DNA of 64,000 nt, from positions 1-64,000 of the forward strand of contig NZ_PUIA01000014.1 in assembly GCF_002967715.1 (NCBI RefSeq), given 5' to 3'. The DNA comes from Blastopirellula marina (GTDB lineage: Bacteria > Planctomycetota > Planctomycetia > Pirellulales > Pirellulaceae). Positions within the stretch are counted from its first letter, which is position 1; the number at the start of each line of letters is the position of its first letter. The notes beneath the pieces are model-generated. The model searched no databases, was not told where the DNA came from, and was given only the letters and a program-made list of their open reading frames with translations. Of this stretch, positions 17,545 to 25,599 are shown one piece after another. The translations under genes were made by a program, and so were the position numbers.

Positions 17545-18603
17545 TTAATTGTCGAGGCTGGCGACAACACCATCGGCCAGGCCGTTCATGCTGAGCCAGG
17601 TCCAGTAAGTAATGCCTTCGGTAATCCGATTGACGGAGCCGTCTCCCATTAGGCACATGACCACGCCTGGGTGCATGCTGCTGGGGCCCTGCCAGTCGTT
17701 GTTGATGTTTCGGTACGAGATGTACGAAGGGGTGAAGTGGTGGGGAGTGCCGTTCGACGGCGAGCGGAACCATCCGTCGGCGGTCACTGCGTTGCCTTCG
17801 GGGTCGCTATAGGGGGCGCGTCGGCTGAATCCATGTGAGCCGGTGAAAACATAGGCAGGTCTAATAACCGCTTCTGTTGTGGCCTGTCGGCGAATTCCAG
17901 TTCCCGCATTCCAGCGATCGCCGCCAGATTTGTAGCCGGTGGCATTTGCTTCAGCAACCATGATCGTGTTGGAGGTGCCGTCCAGGAAGCGAGAAAGATC
18001 GTTCTTGTTGCCAATCGTGAAGGCACCGTTCCAGTCGCGGGCATTGCTTTCAGAAGGCAGTCCTGGCACACCGTGCGTATTGGTGAACGTGTCGGCGCTG
18101 ATATTGGCGGTTTGCCACCAGTGGTATCCTTCGGACGCGGCATAGTTGGTTACCGAAACGCCGCCGGTAGCACTGGCGTCGCGGAAATCACCGTCGGATG
18201 GGCATCGTAGTATGGAAGCGACAGGGGCACCTTGTAAGTTGCCCAGGCCGTTGGGCAATGCCTGGTTCCAGGCCGGGGCCGAAAAGTTGAACTGGTTGTG
18301 CAGCGAGCCTTGTTCAAACTGCGGTAACAGCAACGAGATCCATGTGTAATGGCGAGCTGCCTGGGGGTTGCCTGAGCCGTTGCCAAGGATTGCCAGTGGA
18401 GGAAGTAGGCCAAACGTGTCGTGGTAGTTGTGCAGGGCGATGCCGATCTGCTTCAGATTGTTGACGCATTCGGTGCGTCGAGCAGCTTCGCGGGCCTGCT
18501 GTACCGCAGGCAGAAGCAGGGCAATCAGAACGCCAATAATGGCAATGACAACCAGTAATTCGACGAGAGTAAAGCCTCGGATACGTCCAAAACGGTGGTG
18601 CAT
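17545..18603 (-). CDS. DUF1559 protein with prepilin-like N-terminus
   Basis: The start is placed at ATG 18603, which has AGGAG six bases upstream, rather than 18825, giving 352 residues. The N-terminus [17 protein letters not shown] is a class III signal, followed by [20 protein letters not shown]. The C-terminal family motif appears as M-H-P-G-V-V-M-C-L-M-G-D-G-S. It is transcribed with the 39-residue lipoprotein gene 18 bases downstream. Family function is unknown; pseudopilin-like assembly is inferred only from the N-terminus. Confidence 0.92.
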   Translation of the reverse strand: MHHRFGRIRGFTLVELLVVIAIIGVLIALLLPAVQQAREAARRTECVNNLKQIGIALHNYHDTFGLLPPLAILGNGSGNPQAARHYTWISLLLPQFEQGSLHNQFNFSAPAWNQALPNGLGNLQGAPVASILRCPSDGDFRDASATGGVSVTNYAASEGYHWWQTANISADTFTNTHGVPGLPSESNARDWNGAFTIGNKNDLSRFLDGTSNTIMVAEANATGYKSGGDRWNAGTGIRRQATTEAVIRPAYVFTGSHGFSRRAPYSDPEGNAVTADGWFRSPSNGTPHHFTPSYISYRNINNDWQGPSSMHPGVVMCLMGDGSVNRITEGITYWTWLSMNGLADGVVASLDN

Positions 18604-18985
18604 GTGGGGCTCCTGATATGGAATTAAGATTAGGTAGGGGCAGGGTCTGCGACTCAGGCGAATAGAGGGATGTGCCTGAGGTGGTGCTTGGTGTTTCCCC
18701 AATATAGGTATGTATCCCAGGTGGATGCAACTAATTACGCTTAAATCCCTGGGGAATATTTGTTTTTGCAGAGAAGAGGAGTCGGGGTAGAAAAAAAGCC
18801 CCGTGGTTGAGTGGACTATTCTCAACCGCGGGGCCGCAGTTTGCCGGGGAATTTAAAGGTAGGCATCCATGCCTGAAAGGCCATCCCTGGTATCTTGTGA
18901 TTGATCCGAGTCGTCGACGGAACAAAACAGGGTTAACGACGTTTGATCAATTCCCTGGCAAACAAGTGACTCCATGTGATTTGTG
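18604..18985. other. intergenic stretch with mraZ terminator and DUF1559 promoter region
   Basis: No gene is supported in these 382 bases. The open frames that run through it are upstream extensions of the DUF1559 gene. It holds the mraZ terminator (18791-18834) and, on its left side, the promoter region and AGGAG ribosome-binding site of the minus-strand DUF1559 gene. Confidence 0.6.
18791..18834 (-). terminator. terminator of mraZ
   Basis: Read on the minus strand, GCCCCGCGGTTGAG and CTCAACCACGGGGC form a 14-bp stem (one G-T pair) with a 9-base loop, followed by TTTTTTT. It lies about 150 bases after the mraZ stop and before the next minus-strand gene, so mraZ is monocistronic. Confidence 0.85.
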
Positions 18986-19468
18986 TTAGCCGCTGAGTTG
19001 ATCCAGCAAGGATCGGAACTCAGGCATCTTCTCTTCGAGATTGTTTAGCCACGCTTCAGGCTTCCAGATTTCGACACATACGGCGGCCCCGACGATCAAG
19101 ACTTCTCCGCCGGCTTCGACCCCCAAGAATTCCCGAAATCCCTCCGGTATCAGCAATCTCCCTTTTCCGGCCAGCGTGACGTTACGTTGACGAGTGGAAA
19201 GTAATCGACCCAGCAATTGAACGTCCGCAATTTTGTTTTCCAGCTTGCCGGCTGCGATCTTCGCATGAACCAGGTTCACGCCGGCGTCCAACTTTCCTTG
19301 CCACTGCGGACCATTCCAAAGGCTTAAACATCCCGGCCGCTCTTTGACCAGGATCAGGTCGTCCCCCTTCGGCGAAATTAAGTCGGTTATCTGCGTGGGA
19401 ATCGACAACCGGAACCGGTCGTCCAGCGTGCGGCTGTATTCCCCCAGAATGAACTCGTCCGACCCCAT
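18986..19468 (-). CDS. mraZ: MraZ-type transcription regulator
   Basis: 160 residues with two AbrB-like swapped-hairpin half-domains: residues 8-50, holding the D-x-R motif in TLDDRFRLSIP, and 85-135, with the second half reading LAGKGRLLIPEGFREFLG. The architecture and length are those of MraZ, the DNA-binding repressor of the division and cell-wall cluster in other bacteria. Here it is not followed by rsmH or fts genes. It ends in its own terminator and is divergent from a FabF-like synthase. Three copies of a TGGG-containing motif upstream are candidate operators, so autoregulation is likely (inference). Confidence 0.92.
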   Translation of the reverse strand: MGSDEFILGEYSRTLDDRFRLSIPTQITDLISPKGDDLILVKERPGCLSLWNGPQWQGKLDAGVNLVHAKIAAGKLENKIADVQLLGRLLSTRQRNVTLAGKGRLLIPEGFREFLGVEAGGEVLIVGAAVCVEIWKPEAWLNNLEEKMPEFRSLLDQLSG

Positions 19469-19802
19469 GCGTTTTCGTTTTCAATCAGGAAATCCGCCAA
19501 ACGCCGTTTTGGGTGAGTTTCCCACATCAGTAATGTGATTTAATCCCCTGTGGGTTAATTTCCCACAGCAAAGAGTTTAACCGGCCGCCGCCGTTTGGCA
19601 ACCTTTCTTGAGATAAATTTGGCAATTCTTTCCAGATATGCGGTTTTCGCCGGCATATATTCAAAGCGGCTTCCCAAGAAACTGAACTGGAACTGAAAAC
19701 CGGGATTGGGTAACTTTCCCACACGATGGCCTCGAAAGCCCGCTCGATAGGGAGATCAAGCGGCGAGGCAGCTATGGCACTCGAGCGGTTGGAATACGCA
19801 AC
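19469..19802. promoter_or_regulatory. mraZ/ketoacyl-synthase divergent control region with three 15-bp motifs
   Basis: Three near-identical plus-strand copies of GGGTNANTTTCCCAC occur at 19511-19525, 19552-19566 and 19708-19722. The middle copy sits in a perfect 7-bp dyad (CTGTGGG, 7 bases, CCCACAG, 19548-19568). The reverse complement begins GTGGGAAA, so each copy carries the TGGG core known from MraZ boxes, though not in the usual 10-base tandem spacing. The copies nearest each gene lie 43 bases from the mraZ start and 81 bases from the synthase start. No gene is supported apart from a 10-codon frame at 19774. Confidence 0.65.
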
Positions 19803-19806
19803 GTGA
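19774..19806 (+). other. possible 10-codon upstream frame overlapping the synthase start
   Basis: An ATG at 19774 with a GAGG motif about eight bases upstream opens a 10-codon frame (M-A-L-E-R-L-E-Y-A-T). Its TGA at 19804 overlaps the GTG start of the ketoacyl synthase (GTGA at 19803-19806). This would couple translation of the synthase to the short frame. It may be coincidence. Confidence 0.3.
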
Positions 19807-21083
19807 CCAAAGAAGACGCAAAAGATCCGGTTGTCATTACCGGAATCGGACTTATCACATCGGTCGGAAAGGACCGAGAATCGACGTGGGCGTCGATTCA
19901 GCGCGGAAAGTGCGGAATTCGCCGCATGACCGGCATTTCTCCCATTGAAGACAATCTGGTTCTGGGGGCCCCGGTCGATCTGCCTGAAGGTTACGAACCC
20001 CGGCTGAAGATTCTCACGCTCAACGAAATTGCCGCCGCCGAAGCACTCAAAGACGCACAAGTCGACCTGGATAACATCGATCGAACTCGTTTCGGCTGCG
20101 CGGTAAGTGCCGGTATGGGTGACGCTCGGTCCATTTTCAATGTGCTAGATCTGCCGGGTAAGACTTGGCCGGTCGCCGGTGGACTTCCTCACGAACAGTT
20201 CTTTCCTTGCACGCCGTCCTATCATGTGGCTCATGCATTTGGCCTGGATGGCCCGAGGCTTTCGCACTCGACGGCTTGCGCCAGTGGATTGGTGGAGCTT
20301 GGCTGTGCGGTCCGTGCGATCCGTGATCGTCAGTGTGATATTGCGTTGGCAGGCAGTGCCGAAGCGATCGATCCACTTTTTGTCGCAGGCTTCCGCAAGA
20401 TGCGGGTCTTGTCGGACGATGCCGATCCCGTTCATGCCTGTCGTCCCTTCGACAAAACCCGCAATGGCTTTGTCATTGGTGAAGGATCGGCCATGTTTGT
20501 GGTCGAACGGCTCAGTCACGCTTTGGCGCGTGGGGCCAAGATCTACTCCGAGGTGCTCGGTTGCCGCATGTTGGCCGAAGCACATCACGTGACCGGGATC
20601 GATATGCAGAGCGACGCCTTGGAGCGGCTGCTGCGTATTACCCTGAAGTCAAGCGACTTGGGTCCGCGCGACGTCGACTACATCAATTGCCATGGTACCG
20701 GTACCCAGCAGAACGATGTCAACGAAGCGCGTGGCATTCGTGCCGCGTTCGGCCCGTTTACCAATCGGCTTTGTGCCAGCAGTATCAAGTCAATGGTTGG
20801 TCACTCGTTGAACGCCTCGGGCAGTATCGAACTCGCCATGACAGCGCTCGCACTTCGCGACGGCTTTGTTCCTCCGACATCCAATCTTCGCAGTATCGAC
20901 CCTGAGGTCGATATGGACTGCGTTCCACTGGTTGGTCGGGAAAGGAAAATCCAGCATGCACTGAAGCTTTCGGTTGCCTTCGGCGGTCACTTGGTCGCTG
21001 TCGCACTTCGCCGCTGGAACGATTCCCAAACGGGTTTTGCTTACCCAGAGCGTCATGCGGACGATGTTCGCCGGGCTGCTTAG
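19803..21083 (+). CDS. FabF-like 3-oxoacyl-ACP synthase (KAS II type)
   Basis: 426 residues starting at GTG 19803. A thiolase-fold condensing enzyme with the full Cys-His-His triad: C159 in STACASG, H297 in NCHGTGTQQND and H334 in KSMVGHSLNASGS. It elongates acyl-ACP with malonyl-ACP in fatty-acid or related lipid synthesis. No acyl-carrier protein or fab gene adjoins it, so it may be a specialised second copy rather than the housekeeping FabF (inference). It is divergent from mraZ, and a candidate MraZ box lies 81 bases before its start. No good ribosome-binding site precedes the GTG, which fits coupling to the small upstream frame. Confidence 0.9.
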   Translation: MTKEDAKDPVVITGIGLITSVGKDRESTWASIQRGKCGIRRMTGISPIEDNLVLGAPVDLPEGYEPRLKILTLNEIAAAEALKDAQVDLDNIDRTRFGCAVSAGMGDARSIFNVLDLPGKTWPVAGGLPHEQFFPCTPSYHVAHAFGLDGPRLSHSTACASGLVELGCAVRAIRDRQCDIALAGSAEAIDPLFVAGFRKMRVLSDDADPVHACRPFDKTRNGFVIGEGSAMFVVERLSHALARGAKIYSEVLGCRMLAEAHHVTGIDMQSDALERLLRITLKSSDLGPRDVDYINCHGTGTQQNDVNEARGIRAAFGPFTNRLCASSIKSMVGHSLNASGSIELAMTALALRDGFVPPTSNLRSIDPEVDMDCVPLVGRERKIQHALKLSVAFGGHLVAVALRRWNDSQTGFAYPERHADDVRRAA

Positions 21084-21176
21084 CGAAATTATCGCCTCGC
21101 AAGCTGATTTCTCATTTCGGTCGTGTTACGATAGAGCACACAGTAAGTCAGCATTTCTGTCGACGGCGAATTAACC

Positions 21177-21455
21177 ATGTCAGAGTTCAAACTCCCCCCG
21201 CTCAAAAAGGCAAAGAGAGGGGAAGGTCCCAAATTGACTGATTCAGGTTTGCTCACCAAGCGAATCGTGAAGCAGGTCGAATCGTATCTGCCGATTATTC
21301 TGACTCGGTTCAAAGCCGGGCAGGACATGGAAAAGGTGATCCGCGACATCGGCCAGCACGCCGGTGTCGAGCCAGACATGGTGGCCAAATACGTCCAGGC
21401 CGTTATCAAAGCAGGATCGTCCCAGGCTGCTTCTGGCGGATCATCGCTTCTATAG
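21177..21455 (+). CDS. small basic hypothetical protein
   Basis: 92 residues, not recognised. The N-terminus is very basic (MSEFKLPPLKKAKRGEGPK). The middle is helical (LLTKRIVKQVESYLPIILTRFKAGQDMEKVIRDIGQHAG), and the tail is Ser/Gly-rich. There is no signal or membrane segment. The alternating charged and hydrophobic pattern suggests a small nucleic-acid- or protein-binding helical domain (inference). It is 93 bases downstream of the synthase and convergent with tRNA-Leu. The pattern reads as a real conserved small protein rather than a chance frame, but no family is claimed. Confidence 0.6.
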   Translation: MSEFKLPPLKKAKRGEGPKLTDSGLLTKRIVKQVESYLPIILTRFKAGQDMEKVIRDIGQHAGVEPDMVAKYVQAVIKAGSSQAASGGSSLL

Positions 21456-21466
21456 ATCAGCGCATG

Positions 21467-21499
21467 AAAAAAGGACCTGCGAATTGAATCGCAAGTCCT
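21467..21499 (-). terminator. terminator of tRNA-Leu
   Basis: On the minus strand GGACTTGCGA and TCGCAGGTCC form a stem with one mismatch and a 6-base loop, followed by TTTTTT. It starts about ten bases after the tRNA 3' end. Confidence 0.75.
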
Positions 21500-21507
21500 C
21501 GTTCAAG

Positions 21508-21593
<86 letters not shown>

Positions 21594-21686
21594 ACATTTT
21601 CGGCTTTTCGCCAAACAAAGCAGTCTACGCAAAAGCCTTGAAAGGTCAAGTGGGGGACACCCAAGACCTGAAGAGGTTCACGCGAA

Positions 21687-23258
21687 CTAGTTGTCCTCTT
21701 TACGTTTAACGAAAACAAGCGTTTTGTCGAGCGACACCGGCGTGGCCGCGCGATTGAGTCGTTCTTGAACGGCCCGGAGGATCCGGTCCGAAGGCAAATC
21801 CAGGTGGCGGACCACCAGGTCGCAGAACTTGGCCTGCCAGTTTTTGCCGTCCAGTTCGCGAAGTGTTTCCGTAAGCCCGGAAGAGAGCAGGGCCATGACC
21901 TCGCCCGGTTGGAGCATTGCGGTGGCCAATTCCGGCTCGACTTCAGGTCCGCTTCCCAAAGGCCACGAGTTGTTCCACAAAGGGCGTACCGAGTTCTGCT
22001 TGAAGGCAAATCCCTGGACGTGACCGCACGAGCCGGCTTCCATAGTGCCGAGCATAGGGTCGAAAATGGCGTAGGCGAGCGAGGCGAAGTGATCGCCGGC
22101 CGATGCGGCCCAGAAGGTGCGATTCACGCGGTCGAGCATCACTTCGGCCGTATGGGCTATCCGGCAATTGGCTTTCACGGCGGTAGCCAGGCTGGTCGAT
22201 GTCATCACCGCGTCGAAATTGTCGTCCATGGCGTCGCCCACGAAGATTGCCAGCTTGCCATCTTCGATCACGGCCCAGTCATGGAAGTCCCCTCCCATTT
22301 CTTTGCCCTGCTGTGTCCAGGCAGAAACATCCCAGCCTTCGACCAGCGGTTTCACGTTGGGTAGCTGAGCCTTTTGGCGATCGGCAATTTGGCTCTTTTG
22401 TCGGGCAAGTTTTTGGGTCGAGCGGCGTTCGGCAATCAGTTGATCGCGTTCCAGGTCGACGGCTAGCTTGCCAGCGATGATTTCCAGAAGATTGGTTTCG
22501 CGATCGCTAAAGTCGCGAGCATCGTCGGAGAATATCCACAAGGTGCCCAGCGGCGTCGTCGATGTGGCAACAGGAATGCAGACCGCAGACGGAACATCTT
22601 CAGGGCATGGCCAGTGGGGAAGAAGTTTCGTGTCTTCCAGAACGACAGCGTTACCGGACAAGGCTTCCAGGTCGGCCAGACTGCCTTCAAGTTGCCGTGG
22701 CGGATCGAGCAGTCGGCTTTGCGGCAGGTTATGGGCAGCTCGAAGCTTGAGTTCACTCGTGGCGTCATCCAGCACGTAAAGTCCGGCGGAATTTGCCCCC
22801 GTGACTTCGACTGCCGAAGCGAGTGCTGCTTCAAGGCGATCGGCCAGGTGGTCGACGGCTGGGTGAGCTACTACAGGAATGTGTGTGGCGAGTTCCGCTT
22901 CTCGCTGGCGGACGGCGACGCGAAGTCGGTCGATCTCGGCCAGCAGGAATTCCAGACCGCCAGCCAGGCCGCCGAGATTTTCCAGCACTGCGGCTTCGCC
23001 GGTCGTTTGTGGCTTGGATCCTTCGTGCGAATGGAGTTCGAGCCTGGACATTTTTCCGCCCCGAGTCACATGTTGCTGCGACATGCGTTTCCCCTTTTTG
23101 GTGGAAGGTTCTTCGCGAAGGGCGAGTCCGAATCCGGTTAAGTCGGCCAGTGCTTCAGAGATCTTCGACAACCCTGGATAGGCTTCTTGCCGGATGGGTT
23201 CACTGGCGTGCGACTCTTCGCGGTGGACTCGCAAATAGTTGGGAATCTGTCGGGGCAT
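21687..23258 (-). CDS. GAF domain plus SpoIIE/PP2C-type phosphatase
   Basis: 523 residues from ATG 23258 (a GTG at 23270 is an alternative). Residues about 1-120 are unassigned, with a helical stretch. A GAF sensor domain spans about 130-275 (SAVEVTGANSAGLYVLDDAT ... AVCIPVATSTTPLGTLWIFSD). A coiled-coil linker follows, then a PP2C-type serine phosphatase domain with the metal motifs G-G-D-F-H-D-W and V-G-D-A-M-D-D and the C-terminal S-S-G-L-T-E. The build is that of RsbU/SpoIIE-type phosphatases that dephosphorylate anti-sigma-factor antagonists. No anti-sigma or STAS gene adjoins it. It is probably cytoplasmic, and the GAF ligand is unknown. Confidence 0.87.
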   Translation of the reverse strand: MPRQIPNYLRVHREESHASEPIRQEAYPGLSKISEALADLTGFGLALREEPSTKKGKRMSQQHVTRGGKMSRLELHSHEGSKPQTTGEAAVLENLGGLAGGLEFLLAEIDRLRVAVRQREAELATHIPVVAHPAVDHLADRLEAALASAVEVTGANSAGLYVLDDATSELKLRAAHNLPQSRLLDPPRQLEGSLADLEALSGNAVVLEDTKLLPHWPCPEDVPSAVCIPVATSTTPLGTLWIFSDDARDFSDRETNLLEIIAGKLAVDLERDQLIAERRSTQKLARQKSQIADRQKAQLPNVKPLVEGWDVSAWTQQGKEMGGDFHDWAVIEDGKLAIFVGDAMDDNFDAVMTSTSLATAVKANCRIAHTAEVMLDRVNRTFWAASAGDHFASLAYAIFDPMLGTMEAGSCGHVQGFAFKQNSVRPLWNNSWPLGSGPEVEPELATAMLQPGEVMALLSSGLTETLRELDGKNWQAKFCDLVVRHLDLPSDRILRAVQERLNRAATPVSLDKTLVFVKRKEDN

Positions 23259-23270
23259 TGAATGGGCCAC

Positions 23271-23607
23271 GTACTGAAGTTTCGGAAGTCATTTCTTCAT
23301 CCGTGACCTGGGGTGACAAATCCTTAACCATCCTCCTCGATGGCGCAAATTCGTCGCGGCGGTATCCATCACCGCCTAGTATTCGAATCGTCACCCTTGT
23401 CGCTACACATTAGCTAGTCTTCGCAGTTTCTCGGACTCGTGTTCCGAATATGCAGGCTGGGAGAACAGTGCCGTTGGCGCGGCCATTTTTTGACCATGTG
23501 CTTCCTGAAGCTTTCACTAAACCTGCAATACCGATGACCTAACGTGTCCGCATGATCACTGAACATCAGATCAGTGGTCTTGCTGATGGTATGAAGGAGT
23601 AAAGGAC
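23271..23607. other. intergenic stretch between divergent genes
   Basis: No gene is supported. An imperfect dyad ATCACTGA-ACATCAGA-TCAGTGGT lies near 23553-23576 and ends about 30 bases before the ATG at 23608; it may be a regulatory site. A GAAGGAG ribosome-binding site precedes that ATG. Confidence 0.4.
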
Positions 23608-24108
23608 ATGTTTTGGCATTACACGACTGGGCGACATATCGACGCAATCTTTGAAAGCGGCATGCTCAAGCCACAAACGCCGCGATGGGCACCAGGCGGA
23701 ATGCCTGCCGTGTGGTTTTCAACCAATCATTTGTGGGAACCGAGTGCGAACTGTGCATTTGAACGCCCCTCGACACGGCATCGCTTACTGGGCACGCGTG
23801 AAATGACGGACGTACTATGCGATGGCCTGTTTCGCATCTCGGTTCGCTCAAGTGTCGGCGTTATTACCTGGGGACAATACTGCAGCGAGGGTGAACTGTC
23901 GGACCGCAATGTAGAAGGTTGTCGGCGTGTCGCCGCAATTGAAGGTTCGCATCCTGGACGATGGTTGGCCTGTTTACGAGAGGTGCCAGCGGAAGAATGG
24001 TTGCAAGTCGAACGATGGTACGGCAGTCAGTGGGGCGTGATTGAAGGGGTGGCTGAGATTCTTCCGAGTTGGAGTGAATCGGAATTTCAACTGCAGGCCG
24101 CTGGATAG
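23608..24108 (+). CDS. hypothetical protein, possible ADP-ribosyltransferase-like fold
   Basis: 166 residues. I do not recognise a named family. The N-terminus reads F-W-H-Y-T-T-G-R-H-I-D-A-I-F-E-S-G-M-L, then P-A-V-W-F-S-T-N. This H-Y-T...I...G-x-L plus V-W-F-S layout resembles the first strands of DarT/KptA-like ADP-ribosyltransferases, but I cannot place a catalytic Glu with confidence. It is Trp-rich (12 in 166), cytoplasmic, with no signal. A GAAGGAG site precedes the ATG. It is convergent with pntB with only 8 bases between. No antitoxin-like partner is adjacent. Confidence 0.65.
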   Translation: MFWHYTTGRHIDAIFESGMLKPQTPRWAPGGMPAVWFSTNHLWEPSANCAFERPSTRHRLLGTREMTDVLCDGLFRISVRSSVGVITWGQYCSEGELSDRNVEGCRRVAAIEGSHPGRWLACLREVPAEEWLQVERWYGSQWGVIEGVAEILPSWSESEFQLQAAG

Positions 24109-24116
24109 ACGAGACC

Positions 24117-25523
24117 TTAAAGCTCTTTCACCGCGCCGACGATATCGAGCACCGCTTTCTTGCCGTCGGCGAAGAACATGAGCGTGTTCTCCGCAGCGAA
24201 CAGCGGGTTGGGGATTTTAGCGAAGCCAGGGCTAAGGCTGCGTTTGATGACAATCACAGTGCGAGCCTTGTCGACCTCAATGATGGGCATGCCAGCAATG
24301 GGGCTATTGGGGTCTGTGTTGGCCAGCGGGTTTACCACATCGTTGGCCCCGATCACAATTGCTACGTCGACCTGCCCCATGGTGGGATTGATCTCATCCA
24401 TTTCTTTTAGCTGGTCATAAGGAACGTCTGCCTCGGCCAGGAGAACGTTCATATGTCCTGGCATGCGACCGGCCACGGGGTGAATCGCGTACTCGACCGC
24501 GATGCCTTTATCTTTCAGCAGGTTGGCCAGGTCCCGCACGGCATGTTGGGCTTGGGCAACGGCCAGCCCATATCCGGGAACGAACACAACGCGTTGAGCA
24601 CTATCCAGGATGATGGCAATATCATCCGCCGAAGTGGAACGAACCGTGGCATAAAGTTCGTCGTTTGAACCAGCCGGGCCACTGCCCCCTTGCATGGTGG
24701 CGAATAAGACGTTGACCAGGGAACGGTTCATCGCTTTGCACATGATTTGCGTCAGAATGATCCCGGAAGCCCCGACCAGCGAGCCGGAGATAATCAGCAC
24801 GTTGTTGTCGATAACGAAGCCTGTTGCTGCTGCGGCCAGCCCGGAGTAGCTATTCAAAAGGGCGATCACGACCGGCATGTCCGCTCCGCCAATGGGCATA
24901 ACCAACGTAAATCCAAGGACGGTGGCGCAGATGAAAACGAAGATAAAAGGCCAGCCCATTCCGGTAGAGGCCATAATGACCACAAGAATAAAGAGCACGA
25001 CTGCCAGCACAGCGTTGAAAGCTTGAGGGGCGGGGATAGGAAGTGGTTTCTCGAAAAAGTCGATCTCTTGCAGCTTGCCGAATGCCACCAGCGAGCCCCA
25101 GAACGTAACTGTGCCGATGAGACCTGAGATGCCAATCGCGAGCATGACATCCGCTGTCGCCTTGGCATCGGTAAGTCCGATCAACTCGGCACCAGCGACA
25201 AGCACCGACGCCCCGCCACCCAGGCCATTGAACAGGGCGACCAGTTGCGGCATCTGGGTCATCTCGACCTTAATGGCCAGAAAAATGCCGATCCCACTAC
25301 CAATAATCAATCCCAGTGCAATCAATAACCAGCCGACCCAAGACGCTCGTCCGTCGTCGAACACCAGCCAGGCGGTCACAATCACGGCGACAAGCATGGC
25401 AATGCTGCTGATCAGATTGCCGCGAACGGCCGTGCGGGGGTGGGCCATCATCTTCAAGCCGAAGATGAACATGACGGCAGCCGCCAGGTAAACCAGGTTC
25501 ACGATGATGTGGGAGTCGAGCAC
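24117..25523 (-). CDS. pntB: NAD(P) transhydrogenase subunit beta
   Basis: 468 residues. About nine membrane helices occupy residues 1-265, opening V-N-L-V-Y-L-A-A-A-V-M-F-I-F-G-L. The C-terminal NADP(H)-binding domain III follows, with FVPGYGLAVAQAQHAVRDL and IGANDVVNPLANTDPNSPIAGMP as seen in all PntB. It exchanges hydride between NAD(H) and NADP(H) coupled to proton translocation. It is the last gene of pntA1-pntA2-pntB on the minus strand, 76 bases after pntA2. The start has a conserved hydrophobic N-terminus. Confidence 0.97.
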   Translation of the reverse strand: MLDSHIIVNLVYLAAAVMFIFGLKMMAHPRTAVRGNLISSIAMLVAVIVTAWLVFDDGRASWVGWLLIALGLIIGSGIGIFLAIKVEMTQMPQLVALFNGLGGGASVLVAGAELIGLTDAKATADVMLAIGISGLIGTVTFWGSLVAFGKLQEIDFFEKPLPIPAPQAFNAVLAVVLFILVVIMASTGMGWPFIFVFICATVLGFTLVMPIGGADMPVVIALLNSYSGLAAAATGFVIDNNVLIISGSLVGASGIILTQIMCKAMNRSLVNVLFATMQGGSGPAGSNDELYATVRSTSADDIAIILDSAQRVVFVPGYGLAVAQAQHAVRDLANLLKDKGIAVEYAIHPVAGRMPGHMNVLLAEADVPYDQLKEMDEINPTMGQVDVAIVIGANDVVNPLANTDPNSPIAGMPIIEVDKARTVIVIKRSLSPGFAKIPNPLFAAENTLMFFADGKKAVLDIVGAVKEL

Positions 25524-25599
25524 GGCTGCTCCTTCTTGTTGCTAAAGTCCGACCACATTGGCAGGTGCCCACCCAAGGGCATGCCCTCCGACATCTCTT

